40,445 nucleotides of DNA from Lachnospiraceae bacterium (GTDB lineage: Bacteria; Bacillota; Clostridia; Lachnospirales; Lachnospiraceae). The stretch lies in assembly GCA_017619615.1 (NCBI GenBank), contig JAFZRY010000024.1:1-40445 (forward strand), in the 5' to 3' direction. A program made the translations under genes and the position numbers. Below the pieces are notes generated by a model. The model saw only the letters and a program-made list of their open reading frames with translations. It ran no database searches and was not told the DNA's origin. Shown here in pieces: positions 13,992 through 21,719 of this stretch (position 1 is its first letter; each line of letters opens with the position of its first letter).

Positions 13992-14579
13992 ATGAGATCG
14001 TTTTTCGGCAATCCCTATGCCAAGGGACAGTATGAGTACCTGGAGGCCCGGAAGCGCCAGCAGCTGCACATCACGCTGGTCTGCGCCTTCGTCGTGGCCG
14101 CTTTCGTGGCCGCGGGCCTGATCGTCTATCATACGACCAAGAACATCCTGAGTGTTCCGGGCATCCTGATGGTCCTGCCCACTGCGAACTTCCTGGTGAC
14201 GTACATCGCGCTGCTGAAAGGCAAGCCCCTGGACCCCGTAAAGAGGGAGCAGGCGAAGGCTTATGAGGAGAACGGCCTGGCGCTGTTCCATCTGATGTAT
14301 GTGGATGAAAAGGGCAAGCGGCATTTTCTGGAGCACGTGACGGTGTATCAGAACGCGATCGTGGCGTACGCGCCGTCCGTGAAGGAGGCGGAGCGCGTGA
14401 CGGTGGAATCGGACTGCATCGTCCGCCTGCGGAAGAAAGGCGTGAACCTGCGCCTGAAGATCTATACGGACTGGCAGGAGTACTGGAACCGCCTGCTGGA
14501 GATCAATAAGGAGATCCCGGAAGACCAGGTGAAACTGGTGGAAAAGGCCCAGGAACTGATGCTGGGCATGAGCCTGTAA
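13992..14579 (+). CDS. Two-helix membrane protein of unknown function
   Basis: This gene encodes a 195-residue protein. Two hydrophobic stretches (about residues 26-46, LHITLVCAFVVAAFVAAGLIVYH, and 53-72, ILSVPGILMVLPTANFLVTY) anchor it, with a larger soluble part of about 120 residues after them, probably cytoplasmic. I recognise no domain. The gene starts just after a terminator. No promoter is obvious in the short gap, so it may be read from the upstream transcript or from a promoter hidden in the preceding gene. It leads into the rluA-like/recU run, spaced 15 bp. Confidence 0.7.
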   Translation: MRSFFGNPYAKGQYEYLEARKRQQLHITLVCAFVVAAFVAAGLIVYHTTKNILSVPGILMVLPTANFLVTYIALLKGKPLDPVKREQAKAYEENGLALFHLMYVDEKGKRHFLEHVTVYQNAIVAYAPSVKEAERVTVESDCIVRLRKKGVNLRLKIYTDWQEYWNRLLEINKEIPEDQVKLVEKAQELMLGMSL

Positions 14580-14594
14580 AGATCGGAGAACATT

Positions 14595-15644
14595 TTGCGG
14601 AACCTGCCCATCGGTCCCCTGGACGCGGGACAGCGTCTGGATAAGTACCTGCTGCGTTATTTCAAGGAAGCTGACAAAGGCTTCCTTTATCGCATGCTCC
14701 GGAAGAAAAACATCACGTTGAACGGCGCGAAAGCGGCGGGCAGTGAAAAGCTGGCGGAGGGCGATACGGTGAACGTGTTCTTTTCGGAGGAGACGTTCGC
14801 GAAGATGACGGGGGAAGCTGTTGACAGCGGGCGGAGAGAAGCGGGCCCGGCGGCCGGGGCAGCAGCCCGGCCCGCAGGCAAGCCGCTGGATATCGTTTTT
14901 GAAAACGCCCACGTCCTGATCGTCAACAAACCGGCCGGCCTGTTGACGCAGAAAGCGGCGGCGGGGGACGATTCGCTGACGGACCGCATTGCGGCGTACG
15001 CGGGCGCACAGGCGGGGCCGGCGTCGTCCGGCTTCACGCCGTCCGCGGCGAACCGGCTGGACCGCAATACCAGCGGCCTGGTGCTGGCGGGGAAGACGCT
15101 GCCGGGCCAGCAGCTGCTGTCGTATCTGCTGCGCAGCCGGCTGACGGAGAAATATTACGTCTGCCTGGCAAAAGGCCGGGTGGAGGAAGCATTTACGTCC
15201 ACGCTGTACTGGCGGAAAGAGGAAGAGGAGAACCGCGCGCTGATCTCGGAACGGCCGGAAGAAGGCGCGCGTCCCATCATCCTGCGGGCGGAACCGCTGG
15301 CGCATCTGGCAGGCGGCGCCGACCTGCTGCGCGTGCAGCTGATCAGCGGCAAGAGCCACCAGATCCGCGCGCAGCTCGCATATCTGGGTCATCCGATCCT
15401 CGGCGACGGCAAGTACGGCGACGCGGCGTTCACGCGGGACATCGCCCGGCGGACGGGCCTGGACCTGCGGCTCCAGCTGTTGCACAGCCGGAAGGTGGTC
15501 TTCCCGCCGGCCGCGGCGGAGGAGAGCCTGTCCGAAACGGCGCGGGCCCTCTGGCAGGAGCTGGCGGGCCGGCAATTCACCGCCCCGTACCCGGCCTATT
15601 TCCGGCGGGTCCTGGAGGCACTGGGAGGCGGCCATGGCGAATAA
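14595..15644 (+). CDS. RluA-family 23S rRNA pseudouridine synthase
   Basis: This gene encodes a 349-residue pseudouridine synthase of the RluC/RluD group, which isomerises uridines in large-subunit rRNA. An S4-like RNA-binding domain (residues 1-65) precedes a low-complexity Ala/Gly/Arg linker (about 78-96). The catalytic domain carries NRLDRNTSGLVL with the nucleophile Asp156, and SGKSHQIRAQLAYLGHPILGD. The family form is usually HRLDxxTSG; here His is Asn. The start is a TTG at 14595 with GGAG 6 bp before it. The end overlaps recU by 11 bp. Which uridines it targets cannot be told. Confidence 0.9.
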   Translation: MRNLPIGPLDAGQRLDKYLLRYFKEADKGFLYRMLRKKNITLNGAKAAGSEKLAEGDTVNVFFSEETFAKMTGEAVDSGRREAGPAAGAAARPAGKPLDIVFENAHVLIVNKPAGLLTQKAAAGDDSLTDRIAAYAGAQAGPASSGFTPSAANRLDRNTSGLVLAGKTLPGQQLLSYLLRSRLTEKYYVCLAKGRVEEAFTSTLYWRKEEEENRALISERPEEGARPIILRAEPLAHLAGGADLLRVQLISGKSHQIRAQLAYLGHPILGDGKYGDAAFTRDIARRTGLDLRLQLLHSRKVVFPPAAAEESLSETARALWQELAGRQFTAPYPAYFRRVLEALGGGHGE

Positions 15645-16161
15645 TCACGGACTGCGGGGCTCCACACTGGAGGCGATGGTGAACCTGACCATCGACCGCT
15701 ACCGCGAGGACGGGCTGGCGGTGATCCAGAAGATCCCGACCCCCATCACCCCGATCAACATCGATAAAGAGACCCGCCACATCACGCTGGCGTATTTCGA
15801 CGCGAAAAGCACCGTGGACTACATCGGCGCGGTGCAGGGCATCCCGGTGTGCTTCGACGCCAAGGAATGCAAGACGGACACGTTCCCGCTGCAGAACATC
15901 CACGGCCACCAGTACCGCTTCATGCGGGAATTCGAGGCGCAGGACGGCGTCGCGTTCCTGCTCCTGTTCTTCACCGGGCGCGACGAAATGATCTACCTGC
16001 CCTTCCGCGAACTGAAGCATTTCTGGGAACGCGCGGAGCAGGGCGGCCGCAAGAGCTTCCTGTACGCGGAGCTGGACAAGGATTACGTGATCCGGGAGGG
16101 GGCCGGCGCGCCGGCGCATTTCCTGCCCCTGCTGCAGAAAGACCTGGACGAGAGAGAATAA
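15634..16161 (+). CDS. recU: Holliday junction resolvase RecU
   Basis: This gene encodes a 175-residue structure-specific nuclease that cuts four-way junctions during recombination and chromosome segregation. It is the Bacillota counterpart of RuvC. The sequence has IQKIPTPITPI, AYFDAKSTVDYIGAVQGIPVCFDAKE with the metal-binding Asp/Glu/Lys, and FPLQNIHGHQYRFM. The long N-terminal extension found in Bacillus is missing, as is common in Clostridia. GGGAGG at 15623-15628 is the ribosome binding site, within the preceding gene. Confidence 0.96.
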   Translation: MANNHGLRGSTLEAMVNLTIDRYREDGLAVIQKIPTPITPINIDKETRHITLAYFDAKSTVDYIGAVQGIPVCFDAKECKTDTFPLQNIHGHQYRFMREFEAQDGVAFLLLFFTGRDEMIYLPFRELKHFWERAEQGGRKSFLYAELDKDYVIREGAGAPAHFLPLLQKDLDERE

Positions 16162-18039
16162 ATGCGGAAACTGGCCTTATCGGAAGAGATCCTGAACACC
16201 GTGGAAAAACCCGCCCGCTACGTCGGCGGGGAACTGAACGCGGTGATGAAAAAAAAAGACGAAGTGGATCTGCGCTTTGCCTTCTGCTTCCCCGACGTGT
16301 ACGACATCGGCATGGGGAACCTTGGGCTGCAGATCCTTTATGATATGTTCAACCGCCGCCCGGACGTCTGGTGCGAGCGGGTCTATTCGCCCTGGCCGGA
16401 CCTGGATAAGGTCATGCGGGAAAAGCAGATCCCGCTGTTTGCGCTGGAGTCCCAGGATCCGGTGCGGAACTTCGATTTCCTCGGCATCACCCTGCAGTAT
16501 GAAATGTGCTATTCCAACGTGCTCCAGATCCTGGACCTGTCCGGGATCCCGCTGGAGGCGGCGGAGCGGACGGAGGAGGACCCGCTCGTGATCGGCGGCG
16601 GGCCGTGCACGTATAACCCGGAGCCCATCGCGGACTTCTTCGACCTGTTTTACATCGGCGAGGGCGAAGTGGTGTATGGGGCTCTGTTCGATCTGTACAT
16701 CCGGATGAAGAAGGCGGGCGCGTCCCGCCGGGAGTTCCTGCGCGCGGCGGCGGGGATCGAGGGGATCTATGTGCCGTCGCTGTACGAGCCGTCCTACCAT
16801 GAGGACGGGACGCTGGCGGCGTTCACGCCGCTGGTCCCGGAGGCGCCGGCCCGCGTGCGGCGCGTGATCGTGAAGGACATGAACGACGTGCCGTACCCGG
16901 AGAACCCCATCGTCCCCTTCGTGCGGCCCGTGCAGGACCGCGTGACGCTGGAGATCATGCGGGGCTGCATCCGCGGCTGCCGCTTCTGCCAGGCGGGGAT
17001 GGTGTACCGTCCCGTGCGCGAGCGGGATCTGGGCCGGCTGATGGAGATCGCGGACCGCTCGCTGCGGAACAGCGGGTATGACGAGATCTCGCTGAGTTCG
17101 CTGAGCTCCAGCGATTACAGCCGGATCGCGCCGCTGGTCACAGGCCTGATGGAGCGCTGCTCCGCGGAGCACGTCAATATTTCCCTGCCCTCCCTGCGCA
17201 TCGATTCGTTCTCGCTGGACGTGATGAGCAAGGTGCAGGACGTCAAAAAAAGCAGCCTGACCTTCGCGCCGGAAGCCGGCACGCAGCGTCTGCGCGACGT
17301 GATCAACAAGGGCCTGACCGAGGACGACATCATGCGCGGCGCGGCCATGGCTTTCCACGGCGGCTGGACGAAGGTGAAGTTTTATTTCATGCTGGGCCTC
17401 CCGACAGAAACGGAGGAGGACCGCCAGGGCATCCCCGAACTGTGCCAGCGCGCGGCCACGCTGTTTTTCGACGAGATCCCGAAAGAAGAGCGCCGCGGCA
17501 AGATCCAGATCACGGCCAGCTCCTCGTTCTTCGTGCCCAAGCCGTTCACGCCCTTCCAGTGGGCGCGGATGGAAAAGCGGGAGGAGTACCTGGAGCGGGC
17601 CCACCGCGTCAAGGACGGCTTCCGCCGCCAGGTCAACGCCCGCTGCCTGCACTATGAGTACCACGACGCGGACGTGACCGTGCTGGAGGGCGTGTTCGCG
17701 CGCGGCGACCGGAAAGTCGGCCGCGTGATCCGGCGCGCCTACGAGCTGGGCTGTCTGTTCGATGCCTGGACGGAGCGCTTCGACGACGCGAAATGGCAGC
17801 AGGCCTTCCGCGAATGCGGCGTGGATCCGGACTTTTACACCCTGCGCGAGCGGCCCGCGGACGAGCTGTTCCCCTGGGATTTCATCGACATCGGCGTGAC
17901 AAAGGCGTTCCTGCGCCGCGAATGGGACCGCGCGATGCAGGGCGTCGTCACCCCGAACTGCCGCGAACAGTGCAGCGGCTGCGGCGCGGGAAGCTACCGC
18001 TGCGGCATCTGCCCGACGGCAAAGGAGGCGCGCGCATGA
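16162..18039 (+). CDS. B12-binding radical SAM protein (TIGR03960 family)
   Basis: This gene encodes a 625-residue radical SAM enzyme. An N-terminal cobalamin-binding-like domain (about 1-200, with LESQDPVRNFDFLGITLQYE) precedes a radical SAM core with C269xxxC273xxC276 for the 4Fe-4S cluster. A Cys-rich tail follows (CREQCSGCGAGSYRCGICP), probably binding zinc or a second cluster. The start ATG follows the recU stop without a gap. The next gene, a DUF2344 protein, is the constant partner of this family; in some species the two are fused. Radical SAM chemistry on RNA or a ribosomal partner is a reasonable guess given RNase E/G two genes on, but no substrate is known. Confidence 0.92.
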   Translation: MRKLALSEEILNTVEKPARYVGGELNAVMKKKDEVDLRFAFCFPDVYDIGMGNLGLQILYDMFNRRPDVWCERVYSPWPDLDKVMREKQIPLFALESQDPVRNFDFLGITLQYEMCYSNVLQILDLSGIPLEAAERTEEDPLVIGGGPCTYNPEPIADFFDLFYIGEGEVVYGALFDLYIRMKKAGASRREFLRAAAGIEGIYVPSLYEPSYHEDGTLAAFTPLVPEAPARVRRVIVKDMNDVPYPENPIVPFVRPVQDRVTLEIMRGCIRGCRFCQAGMVYRPVRERDLGRLMEIADRSLRNSGYDEISLSSLSSSDYSRIAPLVTGLMERCSAEHVNISLPSLRIDSFSLDVMSKVQDVKKSSLTFAPEAGTQRLRDVINKGLTEDDIMRGAAMAFHGGWTKVKFYFMLGLPTETEEDRQGIPELCQRAATLFFDEIPKEERRGKIQITASSSFFVPKPFTPFQWARMEKREEYLERAHRVKDGFRRQVNARCLHYEYHDADVTVLEGVFARGDRKVGRVIRRAYELGCLFDAWTERFDDAKWQQAFRECGVDPDFYTLRERPADELFPWDFIDIGVTKAFLRREWDRAMQGVVTPNCREQCSGCGAGSYRCGICPTAKEARA

Positions 18040-18749
18040 TCATCCGGGTGAAATTCGGAAAAGAAGGCGCGCTGCGCTTCATCGGCCACCTGGACGTGCT
18101 GCGCACGTTCCAGAAGATCTTCCGGCGCGCAGGGATCCCGATGGCGTTTTCGCAGGGGTTTTCGCCGCATCCCGTCATGAGTTTCGCGCTGCCGCTGGGG
18201 CTGGGGCTTTCTTCGGAGGGCGAATACCTGGACGCGGAGATCACCCTGTGTCATCCTGAGCAGAGCCCGGAGGGCGGCGCCGAAGGACCGTTCCCGGCTC
18301 ACGAACTTCTCCCCCGCCTGCGCGCCGCCACTTCCGCCGACCTGCCCGTCTACGCCGTGCGCATCCTGCCCGAAGGCAGCGGCAACGCGATGGCCAGCGT
18401 GGGACGCGCGTCTTACCGCCTGGGCATTCGCCCGGAGTGGGAGGAAATGCTGCGGCGCGGAGCGGAGCGGCTGATGGCGCGGGAAAGCATCCCGATCGAA
18501 AAAGAGACCAAGACTCGGACCGTGGAGATGGATCTGCGGCCGTGCCTGTACCGGATAGAAGTGCGGCCGGATGCCCTGTACCTGGAGATCGCGGCCGGCA
18601 GCAAGGCCAACGTGAAGCCGGAGCGCGTCTGGGAGGAACTGGTCCGCGCCGGGGAAGGGCCGGATGGCATCGCCCCGCTGACGGTCCGCCGCCTGGACCT
18701 GATGCAGGAGGACGGCACGTCCCTGGGCGCCGCCGGCGAGGAGGTCTGA
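18036..18749 (+). CDS. DUF2344 / TIGR03936 radical SAM-linked protein
   Basis: This gene encodes a 237-residue protein of the TIGR03936 (DUF2344) family, the partner of the preceding radical SAM enzyme. RVKFGKEGALRFIGHLDVLRTFQKI and GIPMAFSQGFSPHPVMSFALPL are the conserved N-terminal blocks. It overlaps the upstream gene by 4 bp (ATGA), so they are translationally coupled. An oddity: residues about 72-85 (CHPEQSPEGGAEGP) are the in-frame translation of the dispersed repeat at 18248-18289, which seems to have inserted in a variable loop without breaking the frame. The activity of the family is not established. Confidence 0.9.
   Translation: MIIRVKFGKEGALRFIGHLDVLRTFQKIFRRAGIPMAFSQGFSPHPVMSFALPLGLGLSSEGEYLDAEITLCHPEQSPEGGAEGPFPAHELLPRLRAATSADLPVYAVRILPEGSGNAMASVGRASYRLGIRPEWEEMLRRGAERLMARESIPIEKETKTRTVEMDLRPCLYRIEVRPDALYLEIAAGSKANVKPERVWEELVRAGEGPDGIAPLTVRRLDLMQEDGTSLGAAGEEV
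18248..18289 (+). repeat. Dispersed 42-bp repeat, copy 2, inserted in frame
   Basis: TGTCATCCTGAGC at 18248-18260 and GAAGGACC at 18282-18289 match the ends of the copy at 8729-8770 with the same spacing. Read in frame it gives CHPEQSPEGGAEGP, the peptide pattern this repeat family typically produces when it lands in a gene. It lies on the same strand as copy 1. Confidence 0.75.
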
Positions 18750-18750
18750 C

Positions 18751-19875
18751 ATGGAAAAACTGCTCATCACGGCCCGCGGGCCGGAGGAGATCCTGACCCT
18801 GCATCTGAAGGACGGCCGCCCGTACCGCCTCGCGTTTTCGCGGCAGGAGGACGCGCCGGGCATCGGCGACGTGTACCGCGCCCGCGTGCAGAACGTGAGC
18901 CGGGGCCTCAAAAACGCGTTTCTGGAGCTCGGCGGCGGCCGCCGCGCGTACATGAACCTTTCGGAGGAGGACGACCCGGTCCGCCCCGGCCAGGAGATCA
19001 CGGTCATGATCAACCAGGAAGGCATCGGCGACAAACTGCCCACCGCCTCCCCGGAGATCACGATCCCCGGTGAATGGCTGGTCCTGAGCTCGGACGCCGG
19101 CTTCCTGGGCTTCTCCCGCCGCGCCGGCTTCGACGGCCCCCAGCGCGAAGCCATCCACGAACGGCTGCTGCCGCTCCTGAAAGAAGCCGGCTTCATCCTC
19201 CGCACCGCCGCGGAGCAGGTGTCCCTGGACCATCTGGCCGAAGAAGCCGCGCAGCTGGCTGAAGAGTACCGCGCGCTGACCCGCAAAGTGGAACACAGTC
19301 CCGCCCCGCTCCGCCTCATGCAGGGCCAGCCCCTGTACCGCGAGTGGCTGCAGGGCCTGAACAAGGAAGAGACCGAAGTCATCACGGACCTCCAGTCCGT
19401 TTATGAAGACCTGCTGGCGTATTGCCGCGCCCGCCGCCTCCCGGAGGACAGCCTGCGCCTGTATTGGGATGAAAACCTGTCCCTGGCCGCGCTCTACAAC
19501 GTGGAGAAAGCGGTCCGCGAAGCGAAGGACCGCAAAGTCTGGCTGAAGTCCGGCGCCTACCTGGTGATCGAGCACACCGAAGCGATGACCGTGATCGACG
19601 TCAACAGCGGCAAGAACGAGGAGGGCTCCGCCGGCCAGATCGAACGCATCAACAAAGAAGCCGCCGCGGAAGTGGCCCGCCAGCTCATTCTCCGCAACTT
19701 AAGCGGCATGATCCTCGTGGACTTCATCAACATGAAACGCCCGGAGGCGGACGACGAACTGCTGGCGCACCTGCGCGGCCTGGTGAAGGACGACCCCGTC
19801 TTCACGCAGGTCGTCGACATGACCCCTCTCGGCCTTGTGGAGATCACGCGCCGCCGCATCCGCCGCCCGGTGTGA
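18751..19875 (+). CDS. rng: Ribonuclease E/G family protein
   Basis: This gene encodes a 374-residue single-strand-specific endoribonuclease of the RNase E/G family, involved in rRNA maturation and mRNA decay. An S1 domain (about residues 35-110, IGDVYRARVQNVSRGLKNAFLELG) precedes the RNase H-like and DNase I-like catalytic part. The metal-binding aspartates are D283 in TVIDVNSGKN and D324 in ILVDFINM. It ends soon after VEITRRRIRRP, so the Zn-link Cys and small domain of longer homologues are missing; short forms are common in Clostridia. It starts one base after the previous stop with GAGG. Confidence 0.92.
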   Translation: MEKLLITARGPEEILTLHLKDGRPYRLAFSRQEDAPGIGDVYRARVQNVSRGLKNAFLELGGGRRAYMNLSEEDDPVRPGQEITVMINQEGIGDKLPTASPEITIPGEWLVLSSDAGFLGFSRRAGFDGPQREAIHERLLPLLKEAGFILRTAAEQVSLDHLAEEAAQLAEEYRALTRKVEHSPAPLRLMQGQPLYREWLQGLNKEETEVITDLQSVYEDLLAYCRARRLPEDSLRLYWDENLSLAALYNVEKAVREAKDRKVWLKSGAYLVIEHTEAMTVIDVNSGKNEEGSAGQIERINKEAAAEVARQLILRNLSGMILVDFINMKRPEADDELLAHLRGLVKDDPVFTQVVDMTPLGLVEITRRRIRRPV

Positions 19876-19917
19876 CGATGGGGGTCGCCATCCCGTCCCA
19901 TCCACTGACTAATCACC

Positions 19918-20469
19918 ATGATCAAAGGCAAGACCCGCAAAAACACCTACCGCGCCATCTACCGCCTGCTGGACCGGGTATCCCCGGTCCCGTTCGACTG
20001 CGGCACGATCTGCGGCGCAGCCTGCTGCCGGACGGACGAGCCGGAGAACATGGGCCTGTATCTCCTCCCCGGCGAAGAAAAGATCCATGACCGCCGCGAC
20101 CCCTGGCTGACCTGGGAACTGCAGAGCACGGAGGAATACGACTTCCCGCCTTCCTGGCACGGCAAAGTCTGCTACGTCAACTGCGCCGGCCCGGAGCACT
20201 GCCGCCGCTCCCTGCGGCCGATCCAGTGCCGCACCTTCCCGCTGAAGCCGGTCATCCTGAAGGAGGGGGAGGAGAGCCCCGTCCCCGTCGTCTACCGCGA
20301 GCCGGGCTGCGAGCTCGCCCTGACCTGGCAGGACGAAGCCCTCCCGTACTGCTGCCCGCTGATCGCGTCCGCCGCCGCGCTGGATCCGGCGTTCCTGCGC
20401 GCCACCTACACGGTCTGGAAGCATCTGATCCGCGACCCGCTGATCCGGGATCTGGCCGCCGGCCGGTGA
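19918..20469 (+). CDS. Cysteine-rich protein, YkgJ-like metal-binding candidate
   Basis: This gene encodes a 183-residue protein with about twelve cysteines in four clusters: FDCGTICGAACC near residue 26, CYVNCAGPEHC near 84, QCRTFPL and YCCPL. The pattern, with a CRTFPL block, recalls the CxxxCxxC Fe/Zn-chelating YkgJ family, but the fit is loose. There is no signal peptide or membrane segment. It follows rng by 42 bp and closes the gene run before the tRNA-Gln promoter. It may supply or sense a metal cluster for the nearby radical SAM enzyme; this is speculation from position. Confidence 0.65.
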   Translation: MIKGKTRKNTYRAIYRLLDRVSPVPFDCGTICGAACCRTDEPENMGLYLLPGEEKIHDRRDPWLTWELQSTEEYDFPPSWHGKVCYVNCAGPEHCRRSLRPIQCRTFPLKPVILKEGEESPVPVVYREPGCELALTWQDEALPYCCPLIASAAALDPAFLRATYTVWKHLIRDPLIRDLAAGR

Positions 20470-20516
20470 GCGCGGAAAAAACTGTAAAAATCTCCGGATT
20501 TTTGCAAAAAAACCTC

Positions 20517-20545
20517 TTGCATTTTTCGGAAGCCGGTTGTATAAT
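20517..20545 (+). promoter_or_regulatory. Promoter of tRNA-Gln(CTG)
   Basis: TTGCAT (20517-20522), a 17-bp spacer and a perfect TATAAT (20540-20545) lie 25 bp before the mature tRNA 5' end. Confidence 0.86.
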
Positions 20546-20570
20546 CCTTTTCGTCGCTGAAAAAGCGCAG

Positions 20571-20642
20571 AGGGCTATCGCCAAACGGTAAGGCAACGGA
20601 CTCTGACTCCGTCATTTCAAGGTTCGAATCCTTGTAGCCCTG
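20571..20642 (+). tRNA. tRNA-Gln (anticodon CTG)
   Basis: The acceptor stem AGGGCTA pairs with TAGCCCT at 20635-20641. The anticodon stem-loop ACGGA-CTCTGAC-TCCGT gives CTG, and the T-loop is TTCGAAT. This is the second glutamine isoacceptor in the window, with its own promoter and terminator. Confidence 0.96.
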
Positions 20643-20647
20643 GAAAA

Positions 20648-20677
20648 AGCCGTGGATTTGTCCCGGCTCTTTTTTTT
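20648..20677 (+). terminator. Rho-independent terminator of tRNA-Gln
   Basis: AGCCG-T-GGA pairs with TCCCGGCT (one bulged T) around TTTG, followed by C and a run of eight T. It starts only 6 bp after the tRNA. Confidence 0.85.
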
Positions 20678-20720
20678 CGGCCGCGGAGGGGCGGCCGGAT
20701 CCAACCCGAAGGAGAGAAAC

Positions 20721-21563
20721 ATGTTTAATCTGGGCGGAACACAGACCCTGATCGTAGACCACTTTGCGGACGCCGGCGCGTTCCTGAAAGAAAGCGGCGG
20801 TACGGAGACCGTGCTGCTGCCGGGCAAGCAGGTCCCGGAAGGCACGGACGTCGGCAGCCTGCTGACGGTCTTCCTGTACAAAGATTCGGAGGACCGGCTC
20901 ATCGCCACCACGCAGATGCCGCGGCTGCAGCTCGGGGAGACCGCGCTGCTGACCGTGAAGCAGACGAGCCCCATCGGCGCGTTCCTGGACTGGGGCCTCG
21001 CCAAAGACCTGTTTCTGCCGTTTAAAGAAACGAAAGGCGAAGTCCGGCCGGGGCAGAAAGTCCTGGTCACGCTGTACATCGACAAGAGCCGCCGCCTCGC
21101 CGCCACCATGCGGGTGGACAGACTGCTGCGCGCGGACAGCCCGTACAAGGCGGGCGATAAAGTCGCGGGCACGGTGTACGCGGTGAAGGAGGAAATCGGC
21201 GCGTTCGTGGCCGTGGACGGTCAGTATTTCGGGCTGATCCCGCGCCAGGAACTTTATGAGCGCTTAAAGCCCGGTGATGCGGTCGAGACCCGCGTCATGC
21301 GCGTGCGGGAAGACGGCAAACTGGACCTGTCGCCGCGCAAAAAGGCGTACGCGCAGATGGAGCCGGACGCGGAAGTGATCCTCGCGCATCTGGCGGAAGC
21401 CGGCGGGATCCTGGGCATCGGCGACAAGAGCGACGCGGAGCTGATCCGGACGGAACTTTCCTTAAGCAAAAACGCCTTCAAACGGGCCGCCGGCCGGCTG
21501 CTGAAGGAAGGGAAGATCCGGGTATACGACGATCATATCGAGGCGGCGGACTGTCAGCCGTAA
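20721..21563 (+). CDS. cvfB: S1-domain RNA-binding protein, CvfB family
   Basis: This gene encodes a 280-residue cytoplasmic protein of the CvfB/YitL family: several S1-like OB folds (a clear one at about 65-130, GETALLTVKQTSPIGAFLDWGLAKDLFLPF; another at about 145-205, GDKVAGTVYAVKEEIGAFVAVD) and a C-terminal winged helix (LSKNAFKRAAGRLLKEGKIRV). CvfB binds RNA and affects virulence-factor expression in Staphylococcus. GGAGAG precedes the ATG at 20721. The frame is open further upstream through the tRNA terminator, but that is not coding. The gene ends before a strong terminator at 21587. Confidence 0.9.
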   Translation: MFNLGGTQTLIVDHFADAGAFLKESGGTETVLLPGKQVPEGTDVGSLLTVFLYKDSEDRLIATTQMPRLQLGETALLTVKQTSPIGAFLDWGLAKDLFLPFKETKGEVRPGQKVLVTLYIDKSRRLAATMRVDRLLRADSPYKAGDKVAGTVYAVKEEIGAFVAVDGQYFGLIPRQELYERLKPGDAVETRVMRVREDGKLDLSPRKKAYAQMEPDAEVILAHLAEAGGILGIGDKSDAELIRTELSLSKNAFKRAAGRLLKEGKIRVYDDHIEAADCQP

Positions 21564-21586
21564 GCGGGACTGCAGGGAAACGGCGC

Positions 21587-21632
21587 AGAGGCCGGGGCAT
21601 GGCCAAAAAACCTTTGACCCCGGCCTCTTTTT
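21587..21632 (+). terminator. Rho-independent terminator of cvfB, overlapping the ftsE promoter
   Basis: AGAGGCCGGGG (21587-21597) and CCCCGGCCTCT (21618-21628) form a perfect 11-bp stem with a 20-nt loop, followed by four T. The 3' arm also lies within the spacer of the next promoter. Confidence 0.88.
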
Positions 21633-21642
21633 AGTGTAAAAT
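21614..21642 (+). promoter_or_regulatory. Promoter of ftsE-ftsX-ctpA nested in the cvfB terminator
   Basis: TTGACC (21614-21619), a 17-bp spacer and TAAAAT (21637-21642) form a good sigma-A promoter. The -35 starts in the terminator loop and ends in the stem, so the stop signal of one unit and the start signal of the next share bases. Confidence 0.72.
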
Positions 21643-21648
21643 AATACG

Positions 21649-21702
21649 ATGATCCGCGGAAGGGCGGGATTTTGGCCTGCCGTTTCAGTTTTGGCGGATC
21701 AT
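21649..21702 (+). promoter_or_regulatory. Leader inverted repeat upstream of ftsE
   Basis: ATGATCCGC (21649-21657) and GCGGATCAT (21694-21702) are perfect 9-bp arms that enclose a 36-nt loop and end just before the AAGGAG ribosome binding site of ftsE. It may be an mRNA stem that shields or presents the site, or an operator dyad. The function is inferred only. Confidence 0.5.
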
Positions 21703-21719
21703 GAAGGAGCAATAGGCGC

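Noticed and set aside
13797-15635. Long minus-strand frame opposite the pseudouridine synthase gene
   Set aside because: It is a shadow frame; the + strand has recognisable catalytic motifs and a ribosome binding site.
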